Shown: positions 1 through 8,153 of the stretch, piece after piece | Position numbering within the stretch: position 1 is the stretch's first letter | Layout: every line of letters starts with the position of its first letter | Source: an uncultured Emergencia sp. | GTDB taxonomy: Bacteria > Bacillota > Clostridia > Peptostreptococcales > Anaerovoracaceae | Assembly (NCBI GenBank): GCA_937997955.1 | Contig: CALLDR010000130.1 | Location: 1 to 15,961 of the forward strand | Length of the DNA: 15,961 bases | Direction of reading: 5' to 3' | The notes under the pieces: model-generated | Told to the model about the DNA's origin: nothing | What the model saw: the letters and a program-made list of their open reading frames with translations, nothing else | The model's database searches: none | Program-made: the position numbers and the translations under genes

Positions 1-721
1 CGTTGATCAGGTCTACGATCAGCTTCATCTCGTGGATACATTCAAAGTATGCCATTTCAGGTTCATAGCCTGCTTCTACCAATGTATCAAAACCAGCCTT
101 CATCAGCTCGGTTACGCCGCCGCACAGAACAGCCTGTTCACCGAAGAGGTCTGTTTCAGTTTCTTCTTTGAAGGTGGTTTCCAGGATACCCGCTCTGCCA
201 GCGCCGATGCCGGATGCGTATGCCAGAGCGTAGTCCTTAGCTTTGCCGGACGCGTCCTGATATACAGCGATCAGGGAAGGAACGCCCTTGCCTTCTACAT
301 ACTGGCTTCTTACAGTGTGTCCAGGTCCCTTCGGCGCGATCATGATAACGTCCAGATCCTTGGAAGGAATGATCTGGTTGAAGTGAATGTTGAAACCGTG
401 AGCAAATGCCAATACGTTTCCTTCCTTCATGTGCTTTTCAATCTGCTCTTTGTAGATCTTTGCCTGCAGCTCATCAGGTGTCAGCATCATGACGATGTCT
501 CCGGCCTCTGCCGCTTCTTCGATGCCCACAACCTTCAGGCCTGCGTTCAGAGCCTTCTGTTCATGAGCGGAACCTGGTCTCAGACCTACCACTACGTCTA
601 CACCGGACTCATGCAGGTTCATGGCATGGGCATGTCCCTGGCTTCCGAATCCGATGATCGCTACTGTCTTGCCGTCTAACAAACCTAAGTTACAATCCTG
701 ATCGTAATATTTCGTAATCAT
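1..721 (-). CDS. ilvC: Ketol-acid reductoisomerase, N-terminal 240 residues (runs off left edge)
   Basis: This enzyme converts acetolactate or acetohydroxybutyrate to the dihydroxy acid with NAD(P)H and Mg2+, the second common step of valine, leucine and isoleucine synthesis in the cytoplasm. The reverse-strand translation starts MITKYYDQDCNLGLLDGKTV and continues with the Rossmann motif GFGSQGHAHAMNL (about residues 24-36). It then shows the KARI core APKGPGHTVR and the Mg-binding segment ETDLFGEQAVLCGG. The ATG at 719-721 follows an AGGAGA ribosome binding site. The gene is third in ilvB-ilvN-ilvC, 38 bases after ilvN, with no terminator between. The C-terminal knotted domain lies outside the window. 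One oddity is the cofactor-specificity loop after strand beta-2, GLRPGSAHEQ, where SxSW is more usual. Identity is near certain. Confidence 0.97.
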   Translation of the reverse strand, partial: MITKYYDQDCNLGLLDGKTVAIIGFGSQGHAHAMNLHESGVDVVVGLRPGSAHEQKALNAGLKVVGIEEAAEAGDIVMMLTPDELQAKIYKEQIEKHMKEGNVLAFAHGFNIHFNQIIPSKDLDVIMIAPKGPGHTVRSQYVEGKGVPSLIAVYQDASGKAKDYALAYASGIGAGRAGILETTFKEETETDLFGEQAVLCGGVTELMKAGFDTLVEAGYEPEMAYFECIHEMKLIVDLIN

Positions 722-759
722 TTCTATCTATCTCCTTTTTTTCTTTTAATTGTCTCTTT

Positions 760-1266
760 TTAGTTATCCTTTTTTGCTGTATTTCCTTCTATACCCGTAA
801 TTCCGGTTCTGCAAACCTCAACCACGTCATATTCTGAAATAACATCCATGAATCCGTCGATTTTCTCCGGCGTACCGGTCAGCTCGATGATCATGCTGTC
901 TCTGGACAGATCTACGATCTTGGCTCTGAAAATGTCGACGATCTCTTTGATGCCCGCTCTCTGCTGCGGTTCTGCCATGACCTTCAGCAAAAGCAGTTCT
1001 CTGTAAAGGCTGTGTTCTCTGTTCAGAATACAGATGTGCTTGACCACTTCCAGCTTTTCTGTCTGGGTGATGATCTGCTGCATGGACTGTTCTGTCGCGC
1101 TGAACACGATGGTGATTCTGGACAGGGTCGGATCATTGGTCGCAGACACTGTCAGGGAATCGATGTTAAAGCCTCTTCTGCCGAAAAGGCTGACAACTCT
1201 CGTCAGGACGTTGGCCTGGTTGAGGACAAGAACGCTGACGATTTCTTTCTTTAACGGTTTATACAT
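760..1266 (-). CDS. ilvN: Acetolactate synthase small (regulatory) subunit
   Basis: This is the regulatory subunit of acetohydroxyacid synthase. It binds IlvB, raises its activity and gives feedback inhibition by valine or a related end product. At 168 residues it has the usual length for the family. Residues about 8-80 form an ACT domain (VSVLVLNQANVLTRVVSLFGRRGFNI in the family pattern, with Asn18 and the GRRGFNI segment visible). The C-terminal half matches the ALS small-subunit C-terminal domain (DIFRAKIVDLSRDSMIIELTG region). It starts 14 bases after the ilvB stop and 38 bases before the ilvC start, so the three genes are almost certainly co-transcribed. No truncation or missing segment is seen. 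Confidence 0.97.
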   Translation of the reverse strand: MYKPLKKEIVSVLVLNQANVLTRVVSLFGRRGFNIDSLTVSATNDPTLSRITIVFSATEQSMQQIITQTEKLEVVKHICILNREHSLYRELLLLKVMAEPQQRAGIKEIVDIFRAKIVDLSRDSMIIELTGTPEKIDGFMDVISEYDVVEVCRTGITGIEGNTAKKDN

Positions 1267-1280
1267 AAAGCGTTCCCTCC

Positions 1281-2942
1281 TTAATCTATAATCATATCTT
1301 CAACAGTCTTGCCGCCTGGAATCATCGGAAGCACTCTTTCCTCTCTGGAGATCGGACAGTCGATCCAGACAGGGCCTTCCTCCTGCAGGGCCTTTTCCAT
1401 GACAGCTCTCAGCTCCTCAGCAGTCTCCGCCCGGAAACCCTTTGCTCCGAAGGCTTCTGCCAGCTTGACAAAATCGGTCTTTCTCTCCGGCGTGGTGTTG
1501 GAATACCTGTTCTCGTAGAAAATAGTCTGCCACTGGTAAACCATGCCCAGAACCCGATTGTTCATGATGACCGTGATGATCGGCAGGTTCTGGCTTACCG
1601 CAGTACATGCCTCGTTCAGGTTCATGTGGAAGGAACCGTCGCCGGTAATATGGATAACTCTGTCCTGTGGACATCCCAGCTTCGCTCCGATGGCCGCGCC
1701 ATAGCCGAAGCCCATGGTTCCCAGGCCGCCGCTGGTGATAAACTTCTTCGCCTTGTTGTGTTTGATATACTGAGCGGCCCACATCTGGTGCTGACCAACG
1801 TCAGTGACATAGATGGTGTTCTCATCGGTCATATCGCAGATGGTGTCGATGATCTCTTTCGGATGCAGCTTGCTGTCCGGAGCCTTGACGACTCTCTCCT
1901 TCTTTTTCCATCCGGAGACTCTCTCATGCCACTCAGGATGCTTTCTCTCTTCCACGTACGGCAGCGCCCTGATCAGGAACTCCTTTACATCGCCGATGCA
2001 GCATTTGTCGATCATAACGTTTTTGTTGATCTCGCTGCGGTCGATATCGATCTGAACGATCTTGGCGCGCCTTGCGAACTTCTCAGGATTCAGCGCGACG
2101 CGGTCGGAAAATCTTGCGCCCAGCGCGATGACCAAGTCGGCCTGGTCGATGGCCCGGTTAGCCGCAACGCTTCCGTGCATGCCCAGAAGTCCCAGGTTCA
2201 ATTCATGATCGTAGCCGATCACGCCTGCCGCCATCAAAGTGTGGGCCGCAGGGATGTCCGCCTTTTCCAGCAGCTTAATCAGTTCCTTGCCCGCGTCAGA
2301 CGCGAGAACGCCGCCGCCGACATAGGCAACCGGCTTTTCTGCGGCATTGATCATCTTAACGATGGCAGAGATATCTTCTCTCTCCATGGAAGGAACTTCC
2401 TTCAGCTGAAGCGGCGGTTTATTTGTATATTCAATGCTCGCAGCAGTTACGTCCTTCGTAATGTCCACGAGGACAGGACCCTTTCTCCCGCTGTTTGCAA
2501 TCTTGAAAGCTTCTCTCAGAGCCGGTTCAAGATCTTCTATCCTGTTGACGAAGTAGTTATGCTTCGTAATAGGAAGTGTGACCCCTGTAATGCAGATTTC
2601 CTGGAACGCGTCTCTGCCGATCAGGGAATCGGGAACATTTGCCGTAATGGCAACCATCGGAATACTGTCCATGAAGGCCGTAGCGATACCGGTAACTAGA
2701 TTGGTCGCACCAGGTCCGCTGGTTGAGAACACTACGCCGGTCTTGCCAGTGGCTCTGGCATAGCCGTCCGCAGCATGGGCAGCACCCTGTTCGTGAGCTG
2801 TAAGGACATGCTTAATCCTATCGCTATACTTATAAAGTTCATCAAAAATATTCAGTGCAGTGCCGCCTGGATATCCAAACACAGTATCAACGCCATGATC
2901 AAGCAATACTTCTGCCACTACTTGTGATCCTGTCAATTTCAT
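1281..2942 (-). CDS. ilvB: Acetolactate synthase large (catalytic) subunit
   Basis: This is the ThDP-, FAD- and Mg-dependent catalytic subunit of acetohydroxyacid synthase. It condenses two pyruvates to acetolactate, or pyruvate with 2-ketobutyrate to acetohydroxybutyrate. At 553 residues it is full length. The N-terminal pyrimidine-binding domain carries the catalytic Glu51 in TAHEQGAAHAADGYARA. The C-terminal domain has the ThDP motif GDGSF (434-438) ending at MNN (460-462), followed by the VLGMVYQWQ segment typical of this enzyme within the ThDP family. It ends IPGGKTVEDMIID. The ATG at 2942 lies a few bases after an AAGGAG-type site and about 58 bases below a consensus promoter. It is the first gene of ilvBNC and is divergent from leuACDB. 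Confidence 0.97.
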   Translation of the reverse strand: MKLTGSQVVAEVLLDHGVDTVFGYPGGTALNIFDELYKYSDRIKHVLTAHEQGAAHAADGYARATGKTGVVFSTSGPGATNLVTGIATAFMDSIPMVAITANVPDSLIGRDAFQEICITGVTLPITKHNYFVNRIEDLEPALREAFKIANSGRKGPVLVDITKDVTAASIEYTNKPPLQLKEVPSMEREDISAIVKMINAAEKPVAYVGGGVLASDAGKELIKLLEKADIPAAHTLMAAGVIGYDHELNLGLLGMHGSVAANRAIDQADLVIALGARFSDRVALNPEKFARRAKIVQIDIDRSEINKNVMIDKCCIGDVKEFLIRALPYVEERKHPEWHERVSGWKKKERVVKAPDSKLHPKEIIDTICDMTDENTIYVTDVGQHQMWAAQYIKHNKAKKFITSGGLGTMGFGYGAAIGAKLGCPQDRVIHITGDGSFHMNLNEACTAVSQNLPIITVIMNNRVLGMVYQWQTIFYENRYSNTTPERKTDFVKLAEAFGAKGFRAETAEELRAVMEKALQEEGPVWIDCPISREERVLPMIPGGKTVEDMIID

Positions 2943-2973
2943 ACTCTCTCTCCTTTTCTTTAGAATTAAAATG

Positions 2974-2998
2974 GGGCAAAATGAGACAAATTTCGCCC
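2974..2998 (-). promoter_or_regulatory. Hairpin at the very 5' end of the ilvB transcript
   Basis: Read on the minus strand, GGGCGAAAT (2998-2990) and ATTTTGCCC (2982-2974) form a 9-bp stem with one G-U pair and a 7-base loop. The predicted start of the ilvBNC mRNA is about 2999, so the hairpin would begin at the first nucleotides of the transcript. It could protect the 5' end from decay, or the same inverted repeat could act as a DNA operator overlapping +1. Neither role is shown by the sequence. Confidence 0.5.
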
Positions 2999-3005
2999 TT
3001 CTATT

Positions 3006-3033
3006 ATTATAGCCGTAAGTATGTAAATGTCAA
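3006..3033 (-). promoter_or_regulatory. Promoter of ilvBNC
   Basis: On the minus strand a perfect -35 TTGACA (3033-3028) and a perfect -10 TATAAT (3011-3006) are separated by 16 bases. The sequence just upstream of the -35 (3034-3055) is made of A-tracts in minus-strand reading, like an UP element. The expected transcription start is near 2999. This is the strongest-looking promoter in the window. Confidence 0.85.
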
Positions 3034-3085
3034 CACTTTTTTTCAATCTTTTTTGTTACCCATTCACAAAAAAGAATATCAATTA

Positions 3086-3095
3086 TTTTGCAAAA
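3086..3095. promoter_or_regulatory. Palindrome TTTTGCAAAA between the divergent promoters
   Basis: A perfect 10-bp palindrome lies in the 76 bases that separate the two -35 elements, 14 bases upstream of the leu -35. Its place would suit a regulator acting on both operons. AT-rich palindromes of this length also occur by chance, so this is only a candidate. It does not match the CodY consensus well. Confidence 0.25.
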
Positions 3096-3109
3096 ACACA
3101 AATTTACAG

Positions 3110-3138
3110 TTGACATCTGGCCCGACTTCCAGTATAGT
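3110..3138 (+). promoter_or_regulatory. Promoter of the leu T-box leader and leuACDB
   Basis: A perfect -35 TTGACA (3110-3115) and the -10 TATAGT (3133-3138, five of six consensus bases) are separated by 17 bases. The expected start is near 3145, giving a leader of about 345 bases before leuA. Confidence 0.85.
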
Positions 3139-3144
3139 ATAAGA

Positions 3145-3430
3145 TAGCTGAAAATTTACGTCTGCCATGACGGGAATAAGTTATAATGTTGGTTTTACAG
3201 AGAGCGGCCGGTTGGTGGAAGGCCGTAAACCTTTTATAGCGTCTCACCCCCGAGCAGCGCTTTCGAGGAGTGGGCACGAACTCCCCCTCACATAAGCCCT
3301 ATATGTTAGAGACAAACCCTATATAATATGTAGGAAAGTTCGTGTCAAGAAGAGTGGTACCGCGGAAATACAGGTAAGATATTTTCGTCTCTTTTGCGGT
3401 TTGGCTAAATCGTCAAAGGAGACGTTTTCT
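3145..3430 (+). ncRNA. T-box riboswitch leader, leucine specific (CUC specifier)
   Basis: This leader senses uncharged tRNA-Leu and decides whether transcription continues into leuACDB. The conserved T-box AGAGTGGTACCGCGG is at 3351-3365. Its TGGT (3355-3358) can pair with the ACCA end of tRNA-Leu. Stem I is marked by AGAGAG at 3199-3204 and by the apical segment GGTTGGTGGAAGG, closed by CGGCC (3205-3209) and GGCCG (3221-3225). On its descending side GTCTCACCCCCGAG places CTC (3243-3245), followed by a purine, at the specifier position, so the code is Leu. A possible stem III pairs CCTATAT (3298-3304) with bases about 3327-3334. AAGAG near the T-box can pair with CTCTT at 3389-3393, which would break the terminator. 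The specifier is read by analogy with known T-boxes; the full fold was not computed. Confidence 0.93.
3386..3430 (+). terminator. Regulated terminator of the T-box leader
   Basis: CGTCTCTTTT (3386-3395) pairs with AAAGGAGACG (3415-3424), with one G-U pair. An inner stem CGGTTT/AAATCG extends it, and the run TTTTCTT follows. The 5' arm is the same sequence the antiterminator would use, which fits the usual T-box switch. leuA starts 58 bases further on. Confidence 0.9.
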
Positions 3431-3488
3431 TATGCCCTAACCGTCAGGCTGCTTTTTACACTTTATACACATTTGGAGGTATTACGAC

Positions 3489-5198
3489 ATGAAAAACTAC
3501 GAAAAGTACAGACCCGGCTATTTTGCCCCGCCAATGGCGCCGGAAGAGATGGAATGGCCAAAGAAAGACCACATCGAAAAAGCGCCCCTGTGGTGCAGCG
3601 TCGACCTGCGCGACGGCAATCAGGCCCTGGTCGTTCCGATGAGCCTGGAGCAGAAGCTGGAGTTCTTCAAATACCTGGTCAAGATCGGATTCAAACAGAT
3701 TGAAGTCGGCTTCCCTGCCGCGTCTGAAACAGAGTATGAGTTTCTGAGAACCCTGATCGAAGAGAATCTGATCCCCGACGATGTGACCGTGCAGGTGCTG
3801 ACCCAGTCCAGACAGCACATCATCGACAGGACCTTTGAGGCGCTGAGAGGCGCCAAGCGCGCTATCGTCCACCTGTACAATTCCACTTCCTTCGCCCAGA
3901 GACAGCAGGTCTTCCGCGCTTCTGAAGAGGAGATCATCAAAATCGCCACAGACGGCGCTGAGCTGATGAACGAATACGCGGCGAAGTTCCCTGAAACCGA
4001 CTTCCAGTTCCAGTATTCACCGGAAAGCTTTACGGGAACAGAGATGGAATTCGCCCTGGATATCTGCAACGCTGTCATCGATATCTGGCAGCCGACGCCG
4101 GACAACAAGGTCATCATCAACCTGCCGGCGACCGTACAGATGTCCATGCCTCACGTCTACGCCAACCAGGTGGAATACATGAGCAAAAACCTGCACAGCA
4201 GAGAAAGCGTGATCCTGTCCCTCCACCCTCACAACGACAGAGGCACCGGCGTAGCTGACGCTGAGCTGGGTATCCTGGCCGGCGGAGACCGGATCGAGGG
4301 CACTTTGTTCGGAAACGGTGAGCGGACCGGCAACGTGGACATCATCACCCTGGCGATGAACATGTTCACCCACGGCGTGGATCCGGAACTGGACTTCTCC
4401 AATATGCCTGAGGCCGTGGAGCTCTTTGAGAAGTTTACCGGCATGACGGTGGATCCGAGACAGCCATACGGCGGCGACCTGGTATTCGCGGCCTTCTCCG
4501 GCTCCCATCAGGACGCCATCGCAAAGGGCATGAAATGGAGAAAAGAGACAGACCCTGGCAGATGGACCGTACCGTACCTGCCGATCGACCCTCATGACGT
4601 GGGCAGAGAGTACGAGGGAGACGTGATCCGGATCAACAGCCAGTCCGGCAAAGGCGGCATCGCGTACATCATCGAGAGAGACTACGGTTTTGTTATTCCA
4701 AAGGCCATGCGCGCCGAAGTGGGCTATATGATGAAGGATATCTCCGACAAGCGCCACGAGGAGCTGTCACCGACAGAGATCTTCAGCGCCTTCGAGAAGG
4801 AATACATCAACGACTTCTCCCCGATCGACATCACCGACGCCACCTTCAGCCACTTCTCCTCCACCAAGGACGATAACAAGGTTTACGGCGTCAGGATCCG
4901 CGCCAACATCGACGGGCAGGTCTACAATCTGGAGGCAGAAGGAAACGGCCGCCTCGATGCGGTCAGCAACGCCCTGAGAAAGACGGAATATCACTTTGAC
5001 TACAAGTTCATCACCTACTCTGAGCATGCCATCAGCGCCGACTCCAACTCCAAGGCCGCCGCGTATATCTGCATCGCGGACAAAGATGACAACTTCTACT
5101 GGGGCGTAGGCACCCACGCGGATACCATTTTGGCCGCCGTCAACGCTCTGGTCAGCGCTCTGAACAGAATGAACAAAAAAATACACTTCGTAAAATAA
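3489..5198 (+). CDS. leuA: 2-isopropylmalate synthase (long, type 2 form)
   Basis: This enzyme condenses acetyl-CoA with 2-ketoisovalerate, the first committed step to leucine. At 569 residues, with the N-terminal lead MKNYEKYRPG, it matches the longer bacterial/fungal LeuA class rather than the roughly 510-residue form. The HMGL-like TIM barrel shows the metal and substrate motif DLRDGNQAL (39-47), the helix region GFKQIEVGFPAASETEY, and HPHNDRGTG (246-254) with metal-binding histidines. GNGERTGNVD follows. The last 130 or so residues form the LeuA allosteric domain, where leucine feedback is expected. The ATG follows GGAGG (3475-3479) at normal spacing. Expression is controlled by the T-box upstream. 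It is the first gene of leuA-leuC-leuD-leuB. Confidence 0.97.
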   Translation: MKNYEKYRPGYFAPPMAPEEMEWPKKDHIEKAPLWCSVDLRDGNQALVVPMSLEQKLEFFKYLVKIGFKQIEVGFPAASETEYEFLRTLIEENLIPDDVTVQVLTQSRQHIIDRTFEALRGAKRAIVHLYNSTSFAQRQQVFRASEEEIIKIATDGAELMNEYAAKFPETDFQFQYSPESFTGTEMEFALDICNAVIDIWQPTPDNKVIINLPATVQMSMPHVYANQVEYMSKNLHSRESVILSLHPHNDRGTGVADAELGILAGGDRIEGTLFGNGERTGNVDIITLAMNMFTHGVDPELDFSNMPEAVELFEKFTGMTVDPRQPYGGDLVFAAFSGSHQDAIAKGMKWRKETDPGRWTVPYLPIDPHDVGREYEGDVIRINSQSGKGGIAYIIERDYGFVIPKAMRAEVGYMMKDISDKRHEELSPTEIFSAFEKEYINDFSPIDITDATFSHFSSTKDDNKVYGVRIRANIDGQVYNLEAEGNGRLDAVSNALRKTEYHFDYKFITYSEHAISADSNSKAAAYICIADKDDNFYWGVGTHADTILAAVNALVSALNRMNKKIHFVK

Positions 5199-5240
5199 GC
5201 GCAAAAGCGCGCAGCAACAAGATAAGAGAGGAATCAAATT

Positions 5241-6518
5241 ATGGGTATGACAATGACACAGAAGATCCTGGCAGCTCACGCCGGCCTGGATCAGGTTGTC
5301 GCCGGCCAGCTGATCGAATGCAGCCTGGACGTGGTGATGGCCAACGACATTACAGGACCTATGGCGCTGCCGATCTTCCGGCAGATGGCGGACAAGGTCT
5401 TTGACAGGGACAAGGTCGTGCTGGTCCCTGACCACTTCACACCGAACAAAGACATCAAATCCGCCCAGAACGCCAGAGACATTCAGGACTTTTCCAGAGA
5501 GCAGGGTCTGACCAATCATATGGTACAGGGCAAATGCGGCGTGGAGCACGCCATCTTGCCGGAAAGAGGCATCGTGACAGCGGGACAGTGCATCATCGGC
5601 GCTGACTCCCACACATGTTCCTACGGCGCTTTAGGCGCTTTCGGAACCGGCGTGGGAACCACAGATATCGCGGCAGGCATGGCTACCGGCCAGGCCTGGT
5701 TCAAGGTTCCTGCCGCCATGAAGTTCGTTCTGAAGAACAAGCCAACAAAATATGTCAGCGGCAAGGACATCATCCTGCACATCATCGGAAAAATCGGCGT
5801 AGACGGCGCTCTGTACAGATCCATGGAGTTCACAGGCGACGGCGTCCAGCATCTGACCATGGACGACCGCTTCACCATCTGCAACATGGCCATCGAAGCC
5901 GGCGCGAAGAACGGCATCTTCCCGGTAGACGATCAGACCCTCGAATACATAAAAGAACATTCCGAAAAGCCGTATCAGGTCTTTGAGGCGGACGCGGACG
6001 CGGAATACGAAGAGGTCATCGAGATCGACCTGTCCCAGGTACGTCCGACCGTGGCCTTCCCTCACCTGCCGGGCAACGCCCACACCATCGATGAGATCGA
6101 GGCAGACGAAAAGATCTTCATCGACCAGGTGGTCATCGGCTCCTGCACCAACGGCCGGATCAGCGACATGAGAAAGGCCGCGGCCATCTTAAAGGGCAGG
6201 ACAGTCCATCCGGAGGTCCGCGTCATGGTCATTCCTGCCACCCAGAAGATCTTCCTGCAGTGCATGGAGGAAGGCCTGGCACAGATCTTCGTAGAATCCG
6301 GCTGCGCCTTCAACACGCCTAGCTGCGGCGCCTGCATGGGCGGCCACATGGGCGTCATGTGCAAAGGCGAAAAATGCGTTTCCACGTCCAACAGAAACTT
6401 TGTAGGACGCATGGGCGACGTAGATTCCCTGATCTACCTGGCGTCCCCTGAGGTAGCTGCCGCAAGCGCGCTGGCTGGCTACATCGCAAATCCAGAAAAA
6501 GTGGGAGGAGAAGAGTAA
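5241..6518 (+). CDS. leuC: 3-isopropylmalate dehydratase large subunit
   Basis: This is the large subunit of the isomerase that converts 2-isopropylmalate to 3-isopropylmalate through dehydration and rehydration, using a [4Fe-4S] cluster. The 425 residues fit the shorter LeuC class (bacterial/archaeal type) paired with a small LeuD of about 160 residues. The three cluster cysteines are visible: Cys302 in VIGSCTNGR, and Cys362 and Cys365 in SCGACMGGH. GADSHTCSYGALGAFGTGVGTTD is the substrate-site region. The ATG follows AGAGGAA, 42 bases after leuA. That gap contains a small hairpin, GCGC-AAAA-GCGC (5199-5210). The stop overlaps the leuD start by one base (TAATG). The homoaconitase branch shares this fold, but the leu operon context settles the assignment. 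Confidence 0.96.
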   Translation: MGMTMTQKILAAHAGLDQVVAGQLIECSLDVVMANDITGPMALPIFRQMADKVFDRDKVVLVPDHFTPNKDIKSAQNARDIQDFSREQGLTNHMVQGKCGVEHAILPERGIVTAGQCIIGADSHTCSYGALGAFGTGVGTTDIAAGMATGQAWFKVPAAMKFVLKNKPTKYVSGKDIILHIIGKIGVDGALYRSMEFTGDGVQHLTMDDRFTICNMAIEAGAKNGIFPVDDQTLEYIKEHSEKPYQVFEADADAEYEEVIEIDLSQVRPTVAFPHLPGNAHTIDEIEADEKIFIDQVVIGSCTNGRISDMRKAAAILKGRTVHPEVRVMVIPATQKIFLQCMEEGLAQIFVESGCAFNTPSCGACMGGHMGVMCKGEKCVSTSNRNFVGRMGDVDSLIYLASPEVAAASALAGYIANPEKVGGEE

Positions 6519-7006
6519 TGAAAGCAAACGGCAAAGTATTGAAATACGGCGACAACGTAGATACAGACGTTATCATTCCTGCAAGATACCTGAACTCTTT
6601 TGACGCAAAGGAGCTGGCAAGCCACGCCATGGTGGACATCGACCCTACTTTCGTCGACAGGCTGGAACCCGGCGACATCATGGTAGCATGTAAGAACTTC
6701 GGCTGCGGCTCATCCAGAGAGCACGCGCCTCTGGCCCTGAAGACCGCCGGCGTCAGCTGCGTCATCGCCAAGTCCTTCGCCCGTATCTTCTATCGGAACT
6801 CCATCAACATCGGCTTCCCGATCCTGGAATGTGAAGAAGCCGTTGACGGCATCGATGAGGGCGACAAGGTGGAGATCGACTTTGAGACCGGCGTCATCTA
6901 CAACCGGACCAAAGGCACCCAGTTCCAGGCACAGCCATTCCCGGAATTCCTGCAGAAGATGATCGAAGCGAACGGGCTGGTCGACTACATCAATTCCAAG
7001 AACTGA
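6518..7006 (+). CDS. leuD: 3-isopropylmalate dehydratase small subunit
   Basis: This is the small, swivelling subunit that completes the LeuCD isomerase active site. The 162 residues match the short LeuD class. Visible motifs are the start VLKYGDNVDTDVIIPARYLN, the flexible-loop region after it, and NFGCGSSREHAPLALK, the aconitase swivel-domain signature that contacts substrate. Translation is probably coupled to leuC: the ATG shares one base with the leuC stop, and its GGAGGAGA ribosome binding site lies inside the last leuC codons. Confidence 0.96.
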   Translation: MKANGKVLKYGDNVDTDVIIPARYLNSFDAKELASHAMVDIDPTFVDRLEPGDIMVACKNFGCGSSREHAPLALKTAGVSCVIAKSFARIFYRNSINIGFPILECEEAVDGIDEGDKVEIDFETGVIYNRTKGTQFQAQPFPEFLQKMIEANGLVDYINSKN

Positions 7007-7044
7007 GGATATATCAGGATATTTTATGAAGGAGAATACACATC

Positions 7045-8115
7045 ATGAACTATAATATTGCAGTAGTTCCCGGCGACGGCATCGGCCCTGAGGTTATTGC
7101 CGAAACCGTCAGCGTACTGGATAAGGTCGGCGAAAAATTCGGCCACACTTTCACCTATCACTACGTGCTGGCAGGCGGCGCGGCCATCGATGAGACAGGC
7201 CGCTGCCTGCCGGACGAGACCGTAGAGATCTGCAGGAACAGCGACGCCGTCCTGCTGGGAGCCGTAGGCGGCCCGAAGTGGGATAACCTGCCGGGTGACG
7301 AGCGCCCTGAGCGCGCCCTGCTGGGACTGAGAAAGGCCCTGGGCCTCTTCGCGAACCTGCGCCCTGCCATGGTCTTTGACGAGCTGGCCGACGCGTCTCC
7401 GCTGAAGCCGGAGATCATCGAAGGCGGACTGGACATCGCCGTGGTCAGAGAGCTGACCGGCGGCATCTACTTTGGAAAGAAAGGCACCATCGAATCCACC
7501 GACCTGGGTCCTGCCGCCTACGACGTAGAGCAGTACGCGGAAGAAGAGGTCAGACGGATCGCCAGGGTCGCCTTTGACATGGCCATGAAGAGAAACAAGA
7601 AGGTCACCAGCGTGGACAAGGCCAACGTGCTGGAAAGCTCCCGCCTGTGGAGACGTGTGGTGGCGGAAGTCGCCGCTGACTACCCTGAGGTGGAGCTGGA
7701 AAACTTCTACGTGGACAACGCCGCCATGCAGCTGGTGAGAAACCCGAAGCAGTTCGACGTCATCGTTACCAGCAACATCTTCGGCGACATCCTGTCCGAC
7801 GAAGCCAGCCAGATCACCGGTTCCATCGGCATGCTGCCGTCAGCCAGCCTGGCAAAGGGCAATTTCGGCATGTACGAACCGGTCCACGGCTCCGCGCCTG
7901 ACATCGCGGGCCAGAACCTGGCAAACCCGATTGCCACCATTCTGTCGGCGGCCATGATGCTGCGGTACACCTTTGGTCTGGGCGACGAGGCGGACGCCAT
8001 CGAAGCCTCTGTCAAAAGGTTTCTGGCGGAGGGCTACAGAACGCCGGACATCGCGGCCGGAAAAGCTTCCGTGGGAACAAAAGAAGCCGGAAAGCTGATC
8101 GCCGAGATGATCTGA
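7045..8115 (+). CDS. leuB: 3-isopropylmalate dehydrogenase
   Basis: This enzyme oxidatively decarboxylates 3-isopropylmalate with NAD+ to give 2-ketoisocaproate, the last dedicated step before transamination to leucine. The 356 residues are full length. Visible are VVPGDGIGPEV near the N-terminus, the substrate arginine region RKALGLFANLRP, and RELTGGIYFGKKG. The Mg-binding aspartates Asp224, Asp248 and Asp252 show the family spacing (SNIFGDILSDEAS). The NAD site EPVHGSAPDIAGQNLANP follows. An AAGGAG site precedes the ATG and 38 bases separate it from leuD. It is the last gene of the leu operon. Codon use is strongly biased to C/G third positions, unlike the next gene. Confidence 0.97.
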   Translation: MNYNIAVVPGDGIGPEVIAETVSVLDKVGEKFGHTFTYHYVLAGGAAIDETGRCLPDETVEICRNSDAVLLGAVGGPKWDNLPGDERPERALLGLRKALGLFANLRPAMVFDELADASPLKPEIIEGGLDIAVVRELTGGIYFGKKGTIESTDLGPAAYDVEQYAEEEVRRIARVAFDMAMKRNKKVTSVDKANVLESSRLWRRVVAEVAADYPEVELENFYVDNAAMQLVRNPKQFDVIVTSNIFGDILSDEASQITGSIGMLPSASLAKGNFGMYEPVHGSAPDIAGQNLANPIATILSAAMMLRYTFGLGDEADAIEASVKRFLAEGYRTPDIAAGKASVGTKEAGKLIAEMI

Positions 8116-8153
8116 TATTTGTGGATACCCTATTTATTCCGCAAAATTGCTGA

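Noticed and set aside
32..679. Plus-strand open frame of 215 codons over ilvC
   Set aside because: It is antisense to conserved ilvC coding sequence, has no ribosome binding site and low-complexity composition.
1626..2699. Plus-strand open frame of 357 codons inside ilvB
   Set aside because: It lies antisense to a fully conserved ilvB and resembles no known family. Such frames arise from the C/G-ending codon bias of the real gene.
3081..3100. CodY box in the ilvB-leuA spacer
   Set aside because: The AT-rich stretch only loosely resembles the CodY consensus, with too many mismatches to call.
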